Origin: Spirochaetaceae bacterium
GTDB taxonomy: Bacteria > Spirochaetota > Spirochaetia > Treponematales > Treponemataceae
Length of the DNA: 9,364 nt
NCBI GenBank assembly: GCA_031272345.1
Contig: JAISTZ010000032.1
Coordinates: 1-9,364 of the forward strand
Direction of reading: 5' to 3'
Part shown: positions 5,260 through 9,364 of the stretch, piece by piece
Layout of the letters: every line of letters begins with the position of its first letter
How positions within the stretch are numbered: the stretch's first letter is position 1
Notes under the pieces: generated by a model
The model's database searches: none
What the model was told of the DNA's origin: nothing
What the model saw: only the letters and a program-made list of their open reading frames with translations
Program-made: the position numbers and the translations under genes

Positions 5260-7302
5260 ATGAACCTGAACACCCTGCGGAACATCGGTATCATGGCGCA
5301 TATCGATGCGGGCAAGACCACCACAACCGAGCGCATCCTCTACTACACCGGCAAGATTCACCGGATGGGCGAGATCGACGACGGGGCCGCCACCATGGAC
5401 TGGATGACCCAGGAGCAGGAGCGGGGCATCACCATACAGAGCGCCGCCACCACCACCTACTGGCGGGACCACGAGATAAACATCATCGACACCCCCGGCC
5501 ACGTTGACTTCACCGCCGAGGTGGAGCGCTCCCTGCGGGTGCTGGACGGGGCCATCGCCGTGCTCTGCGCCGTGGGGGGGGTGCAGCCCCAGACCGAGAC
5601 CGTGTGGCGCCAGGCGGACGAGTACGCCGTGCCCAGGGTCTGCTTTGTCAACAAGATGGACCGGGTGGGGGCGGATTTCTTCGCCGCCATGAGGGACGTA
5701 ATCGAAAAATTCGCCGTCCCCGCGGTGGCCCTGCAAATCCCCATCGGCCAGGGGGCCGGCTTCGAGGGGGTCATCGACCTGATCCGCCTCAGGGAAATCC
5801 GCTGGGACGAAGAAACCGAGGGCGAAAAAATGACCGAGACGGACATCGCCCCGGAGCGCCGCGCCGAAGCCCTTGCCTGGCGGGAAAAACTGATAGACGC
5901 CCTCTCCACCACGAATGACGAAATCGCGGAACGCTTCCTTGAGGGCAGGGACATACCGGAGGCCCTCCTCCGCGCGGAGGTCCGCCGGGGCGCCCTTGCG
6001 CGCGCCTTCGTGCCCTTCCTGTGCGGCGCGTCCCGGCGGAACCAGGGGGTCCAGCCCCTCCTGGACGCGGTGGTGGACTACCTCCCGTCCCCCCTGGAAG
6101 CGCTCCCCCCCCAGGGATTTTCTCCCAAAAAGGAGGAATACGTCCCCATCCCCTGCAAGAGCGACGCCCCCCTGTCGGCCCTGGTGTTCAAAATTCAATA
6201 CGAAAAAGAAGCTGGGGCCCTGTGCTACGTGCGGCTCTATTCGGGGAAGATAAAAACCGGGGACCAGGTGTTCAACGTGGGCAAGAAGAAGCGGGAGCGG
6301 GTCAACCGGATCGTGCGGATGCACTCGAACAAGAGCGAGCCCCTGGACCGGGTTGAGGCCGGGGACATCGCCGTGCTCATCGGGCTCAAGCTCGCCCAGA
6401 CCGGGGACACCATCGGCAGCGAGGGGATGCCCCTGCTCCTGGAAAAGATGCACTTCCCCGAGCCCGTGATTTCCGTGGCGATCGAGCCCGAGACCGCCTC
6501 CGAGCGGGAGCGCCTCAAGGAAACCCTGGGGATTCTCTCCAGGGAGGACCCCACCTTCGTCAGCAGGGACGACCCGGAGACCGGGCAGCTCATCATCTCC
6601 GGCATGGGGGAGCTCCACCTGGACGTGCTCGTCACCAGGATGCTGGAGGACTACAAGGTAAAAGCCCGGGTCGGGTCCCCCCAGGTCACCTACCGGGAGT
6701 CCGTGAGCGGGCGGGCCGAACACACGGAGGTCTTCTCCAGGGTCCTGGGGGGCAAGGAGAACACCGCGGAAATCACCCTCACCGTGGAGGCTGCCCCGGC
6801 CGGGAGCGGCAACTCCTACTCCTGCGCGGCCCGGGCCCCCGGCGTGCCCGGCGAAATTCTCGACGCTATCGAAGCGGGAATCACCAATTCCTTCGGCGCG
6901 GGAATCCGCTACGGCTATCCCTGCGCGGACATAAATGTCACGGTCACAAAAATCGGTTACAGCGAACTCTCGTCCACACCCTTCGCGTTTGAGGCCTGCG
7001 CCGTGGCCGCCTTCGACGCTGCCTGCGCCAAGGCGAACCCGGAGCTGCTCGAGCCGGTGATGAAGGTGGACATCCTCTGTCCCCAGGAATTTCTGGGGGA
7101 CGCCATGCGGGAGGTGACTCAGCGGGGGGGCATCGTCACGGGCACGGAGTCCAAGCCCTCCACGGACGTGATCTACGCGGAGGCCCCCATGGCAAAGATG
7201 TTCGGGTTCTCCACCCACCTGCGGTCGGTCACCAAGGGGCGGGCCTCCTTCAGCATGGAATTCAGCCGCTTCCAGGTGAAGCCCGGGGGGCTGGGAAATT
7301 GA
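5260..7302 (+). CDS. fusA: Elongation factor G paralogue (translational GTPase, probable spirochaete EF-G2 type)
   Basis: A 680-residue translational GTPase covering all five EF-G domains, close to the usual length of about 690. GTPase motifs are intact: AHIDAGKT (13-20), RGITI with Thr58, DTPGH (77-81) and NKMD (131-134); CGAS near residue 250 is the G5 region. Domains III-V follow, with IISGMGELHLDVL in domain III and the domain V ending MFGFSTHLRSVTKGRASFSMEF. EF-G drives translocation and, with ribosome recycling factor, splits ribosomes. At the tip of domain IV, where classical EF-G has SYHDVDSSE with a key histidine (His583 in E. coli), this protein reads GYSELSST, giving Ser568. That fits spirochaetes having two EF-Gs, one reported in Borrelia to specialise in recycling, but the assignment is inference. 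The ATG at 5260 is forced by an in-frame stop at 5224-5226 with no other start between, and the conserved LRNIGIMAHIDAG begins at once. The symbol is the generic EF-G one. Confidence 0.93.
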   Translation: MNLNTLRNIGIMAHIDAGKTTTTERILYYTGKIHRMGEIDDGAATMDWMTQEQERGITIQSAATTTYWRDHEINIIDTPGHVDFTAEVERSLRVLDGAIAVLCAVGGVQPQTETVWRQADEYAVPRVCFVNKMDRVGADFFAAMRDVIEKFAVPAVALQIPIGQGAGFEGVIDLIRLREIRWDEETEGEKMTETDIAPERRAEALAWREKLIDALSTTNDEIAERFLEGRDIPEALLRAEVRRGALARAFVPFLCGASRRNQGVQPLLDAVVDYLPSPLEALPPQGFSPKKEEYVPIPCKSDAPLSALVFKIQYEKEAGALCYVRLYSGKIKTGDQVFNVGKKKRERVNRIVRMHSNKSEPLDRVEAGDIAVLIGLKLAQTGDTIGSEGMPLLLEKMHFPEPVISVAIEPETASERERLKETLGILSREDPTFVSRDDPETGQLIISGMGELHLDVLVTRMLEDYKVKARVGSPQVTYRESVSGRAEHTEVFSRVLGGKENTAEITLTVEAAPAGSGNSYSCAARAPGVPGEILDAIEAGITNSFGAGIRYGYPCADINVTVTKIGYSELSSTPFAFEACAVAAFDAACAKANPELLEPVMKVDILCPQEFLGDAMREVTQRGGIVTGTESKPSTDVIYAEAPMAKMFGFSTHLRSVTKGRASFSMEFSRFQVKPGGLGN

Positions 7303-7321
7303 ACGCGGCGGCGCGGGCCCT

Positions 7322-9229
7322 ATGACGGAAGCCGGGGCCGCCCTGTCCCTTCTCCTGCGGGACTTTGCGGAAAAACAGGCGGGGGAAACCGTTGATTTTT
7401 TGGAATTCTGTTCCTTCCTCGGCGTATATGCCGCCCGGCACACAACGGACAGGGACGCCCTGGCGCCCTTTGCCGCAAACACCAGGGAGGCCGCCCTGGG
7501 GGAACTGCGCGCCCTTGAGGAGGAACACGCGGCGGCCCTGGTTGACGCCGTGGACGGGCTCAAGGTCGTGGTCCTTGGGGTGACCGCCGACAGAATCAAG
7601 GGCCAGTACGAACACGCCGCGTCGAACCCCTACGGGATCCTCCCCACGGTGAACGACCTGCCCCCGGTGTTCCAGTCCCTGCCGATTCCCCAGCGGCCCG
7701 CGCCGGAGGTCTTCTTCCACATGCTCAACGGGACCTTCCGGGAGGACTATCCCCTGTTTTTCATCCCCTGGCCCAACGGTCTTCCCGCCCTGGTCTGCCC
7801 CACGTCCCTTCCGGTGGAGACCCTCCTGGACGCGGCGGTCACAAAAATGCGGGCCATCTTCGACAAGGACGAGGCCCGTCAATTCTTCCTAAAAAAATTG
7901 ACCATGGCGAACACGGGCCGGGAGATCTTTGCGCGGAATTTTTTCGCCATGTTCCTCCAGAGTCCCAGGGAGACCTTCGGCATCCTCAAGGCCACCGGGG
8001 ACTCCTACTACCTCTGGCAGCAACTGTGCTTCTTCATCCGCCAGGATTACGACAAGGTCAGGGACCTTCCCCCGGACGCGGTGTCCCAGTTGCAGTCCGC
8101 CCGGCTGATCGAATACGTGTCAACCTACTACAAGGACAGGGCCAAGGAGGTCCTCAAAAAGGAAAACGCCTTCGCCGCCCTGGGCTTCGCCCTGGAGGAA
8201 CCGCCCTATTTCTTTGAATACCAGACAATAGCCGCCTTCACGGACTCCCGGGGGGAGCCCCTCCTGGGGCAATACTCCGAGGAGGAACTCCGGGACTACC
8301 TGACGGACCAGACCAGGGAGCGCCAGGATGACGGGGTTCCGGGGATGTTTGTCATAAAAACAGAATCAGGGGCCCTGTATTATGTAAAAAAGGCTAACGT
8401 CCTCCCCCTCCTCAACAGGCTCCTGGGGGACGCCAGGACGACCCTGGAGAGCGCCCTGGTGACTGACTGGGAAGGAGCTTTCCGGGAATACCGCCGCCCC
8501 CCTGAGATGACCGAGCAGGGGGCCTTCGAGGGGGGACTTGAGCGGCGGCTCAGGCAGGTCTCGCCGGTCCTCTTCGCCCTCCTGGGCTCGACCTCTTTGC
8601 CCCTCATGCTCCTTGAGGGACGGGGCCGGGACACGGAAAAACGCCGCTCCGCGCTGTTTTCCAAAACCGGGGGACTCCTTCCCTATTCGGAAATCCTCCT
8701 CCTCTCCCGGCAGGCCCTGCTTACCGAGGCCAAACGCCGCTCCCCCTTCTGGCGCGTCACCCCGCCCTTCTCCTGGGGGGCGAAGCTCCTCTTTGTCATC
8801 AAAAAATCCCGCTTCTTCAAGGGGAGGGCCCCCAAAAAAGCCCCGGAGGACGGGCCCGCCGAACCACGCCGGAGCCCCCCTGACCGCCAGCGGGAAGAGA
8901 TACGCCGGGCCGCAAGGGGGGTCCTGGCGCGGCTTGTGCCCGAGGGGTCCACCCCGGAGCGGGAACTCCGGGCTTATGAGGCCCTGTGGAACAGGCAGCT
9001 CAACAGGGTCGACAGGGAGAACCTCACCGCCGACGTGGACGCCCTGGCCCGGGATTTTCTGCGGCGGAGCATGAGAACCCTCAAGGGCCCAACCCTGGAT
9101 TCGGCGCGGATCCGGAGCCTCGCGGAGACCCTGGTGAATCTGCCGGCCCTGCAAGCCATAGGCCCCCGGAGCCAGCTCCTCATGTACCTGCAACTCTATA
9201 TGGCGGACGTGCTCTCCGGGGGGGAATAG
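7322..9229 (+). CDS. Protein of unknown function, 635 residues, downstream of EF-G
   Basis: I do not recognise this protein. It has no signal peptide and no convincing membrane segment, so it is probably cytoplasmic. It is rich in Leu, Ala and Arg and looks largely helical. Visible parts are an N-terminal region with aromatic segments such as PEVFFHMLNGTF and DYPLFFIPWPNGLP, a middle region (about 190-300) with LWQQLCFFIRQDYDKVRDL, a more hydrophobic stretch VLFALLGSTSLPLMLLE (about 416-432), a basic and proline-rich linker (about 500-525, KGRAPKKAPEDG) and a helical C-terminal part. No catalytic motif stands out. It starts 19 bases after the EF-G stop on the same strand, so the two are probably co-transcribed; a link to ribosome function would be inference only. 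No Shine-Dalgarno sequence precedes the ATG and no earlier in-frame start follows the stop at 7277, so initiation may rely on coupling. Codon use matches the neighbours. Confidence 0.85.
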   Translation: MTEAGAALSLLLRDFAEKQAGETVDFLEFCSFLGVYAARHTTDRDALAPFAANTREAALGELRALEEEHAAALVDAVDGLKVVVLGVTADRIKGQYEHAASNPYGILPTVNDLPPVFQSLPIPQRPAPEVFFHMLNGTFREDYPLFFIPWPNGLPALVCPTSLPVETLLDAAVTKMRAIFDKDEARQFFLKKLTMANTGREIFARNFFAMFLQSPRETFGILKATGDSYYLWQQLCFFIRQDYDKVRDLPPDAVSQLQSARLIEYVSTYYKDRAKEVLKKENAFAALGFALEEPPYFFEYQTIAAFTDSRGEPLLGQYSEEELRDYLTDQTRERQDDGVPGMFVIKTESGALYYVKKANVLPLLNRLLGDARTTLESALVTDWEGAFREYRRPPEMTEQGAFEGGLERRLRQVSPVLFALLGSTSLPLMLLEGRGRDTEKRRSALFSKTGGLLPYSEILLLSRQALLTEAKRRSPFWRVTPPFSWGAKLLFVIKKSRFFKGRAPKKAPEDGPAEPRRSPPDRQREEIRRAARGVLARLVPEGSTPERELRAYEALWNRQLNRVDRENLTADVDALARDFLRRSMRTLKGPTLDSARIRSLAETLVNLPALQAIGPRSQLLMYLQLYMADVLSGGE

Positions 9230-9236
9230 CTCCCCC
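9220..9236 (+). terminator. GC hairpin around the stop codon, doubtful terminator
   Basis: GGGGGA (9220-9225) pairs with TCCCCC (9231-9236) around a five-base loop that contains the TAG stop (9227-9229). The nearest T-run (9263-9271) lies about 27 bases away, too far for a normal rho-independent terminator. It could slow the polymerase or protect the transcript end. Confidence 0.25.
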
Positions 9237-9272
9237 GCCCGTTCCCCGCAAATCACAAAAAATTTTTTTTTC

Positions 9273-9300
9273 TTGACAACCATCAAAAGTATGTTACCAT
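9273..9300 (+). promoter_or_regulatory. Promoter of the last gene with UP-like tract and extended -10
   Basis: TTGACA (9273-9278) is followed after 16 bases by TACCAT (9295-9300), preceded by TGT, which makes an extended -10. Directly upstream is A6T9 (9257-9271), a bent-DNA or UP-element-like tract. The layout resembles the flaA promoter and suggests strong expression. Confidence 0.65.
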
Positions 9301-9307
9301 GGATTGC

Positions 9308-9317
9308 ATAAAAGGAG
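9308..9317 (+). promoter_or_regulatory. Ribosome binding site of the last gene
   Basis: ATAAAAGGAG ends ten bases before the ATG at 9328. It is identical to the ten bases before flaA (644-653). Confidence 0.75.
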
Positions 9318-9327
9318 TCAGTTAAAC

Positions 9328-9364
9328 ATGTTGTTCGGCATTAAAAATTTTGTGGGGGGGGGGG
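9328..9364 (+). CDS. Start of an unidentified gene, cut by the window end
   Basis: The ATG at 9328 follows a good promoter and ribosome binding site and opens the frame MLFGIKNFVGGG, which runs off the end. Only twelve codons are visible and the last three lie inside a run of G that may be a sequencing artefact, so the product cannot be named. The strong signals suggest an abundant protein (inference). Confidence 0.55.
   Translation, partial: MLFGIKNFVGGG
9354..9364 (+). repeat. Poly-G tract at the window edge
   Basis: Eleven G in a row reach the last base, inside the new reading frame. Shorter runs of seven or eight G occur within the EF-G gene (5574-5581, 7124-7130) and at 9218-9224. This could be a true homopolymer, a slippage-prone phase-variable tract, or a low-quality read or assembly end. 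Confidence 0.6.

Noticed and set aside
5245..7599. 784-residue open frame on the minus strand opposite EF-G
   Set aside because: It lies antisense to a gene with all EF-G motifs; the product is rich in Gly, His, Pro and Asp with no domain, as expected from GC-rich third positions.
8366..9286. 306-residue open frame on the minus strand opposite the last complete gene
   Set aside because: Low-complexity Gly/Pro/Glu-rich product, a typical shadow frame; the plus-strand frame is twice as long and continuous.
1..9364. CRISPR arrays, tRNA genes, transposons, phage genes
   Set aside because: No regularly spaced repeats, cloverleaf-like segments, transposase motifs or terminal inverted repeats were seen.

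Overview
The window is chromosomal DNA from a spirochaete, most likely a GC-rich member of the Treponema group. The best anchor is an intact flaA gene, because FlaA forms the sheath of the periplasmic flagellar filament and is known only from spirochaetes. An elongation factor G paralogue that looks like the spirochaete second EF-G agrees with this. G and C dominate third codon positions, which explains the many long, meaningless antisense open frames. I see no tRNA, rRNA, CRISPR array, insertion sequence or phage gene.

Layout. (1) 1-1700, plus strand: the last codons of a probable N-acetylmuramoyl-L-alanine amidase overlap, through ATGA, a membrane-anchored GerMN-domain gene. Next come a strong sigma70-type promoter, flaA, and a rho-independent terminator. 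(2) 1745-4127, plus strand: a two-gene unit with a RelA/SpoT-type (p)ppGpp synthetase fused to C-terminal TPR repeats, then a conserved protein that may belong to the tocopherol-cyclase-like family. (3) 4134-5096, minus strand: an orphan ABC-transporter substrate-binding protein, convergent with the previous gene and only 6 bases from it. (4) 5097-5259: a divergent control region with a promoter each way, two inverted repeats over the minus-strand promoter and a terminator-like hairpin. (5) 5260-9229, plus strand: an EF-G paralogue whose promoter lies so close to its ATG that the message should be leaderless, then a 635-residue protein I do not recognise. (6) 9230-9364: a strong promoter and ribosome binding site for a gene that begins at 9328 and is cut by the end of the window inside a run of 11 G.

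Two themes run through the window. Cell-envelope and motility genes sit together at the left, and stringent-response and ribosome genes follow. Initiation signals are mixed: flaA, the 3033 gene, the binding protein and the last gene have clear Shine-Dalgarno sequences, whereas the alarmone synthetase, EF-G and the 635-residue gene have none. I found no complete new system. The most interesting leads are the leaderless EF-G paralogue with a changed domain IV tip, the synthetase-TPR fusion with its linked partner, and the structured divergent region.
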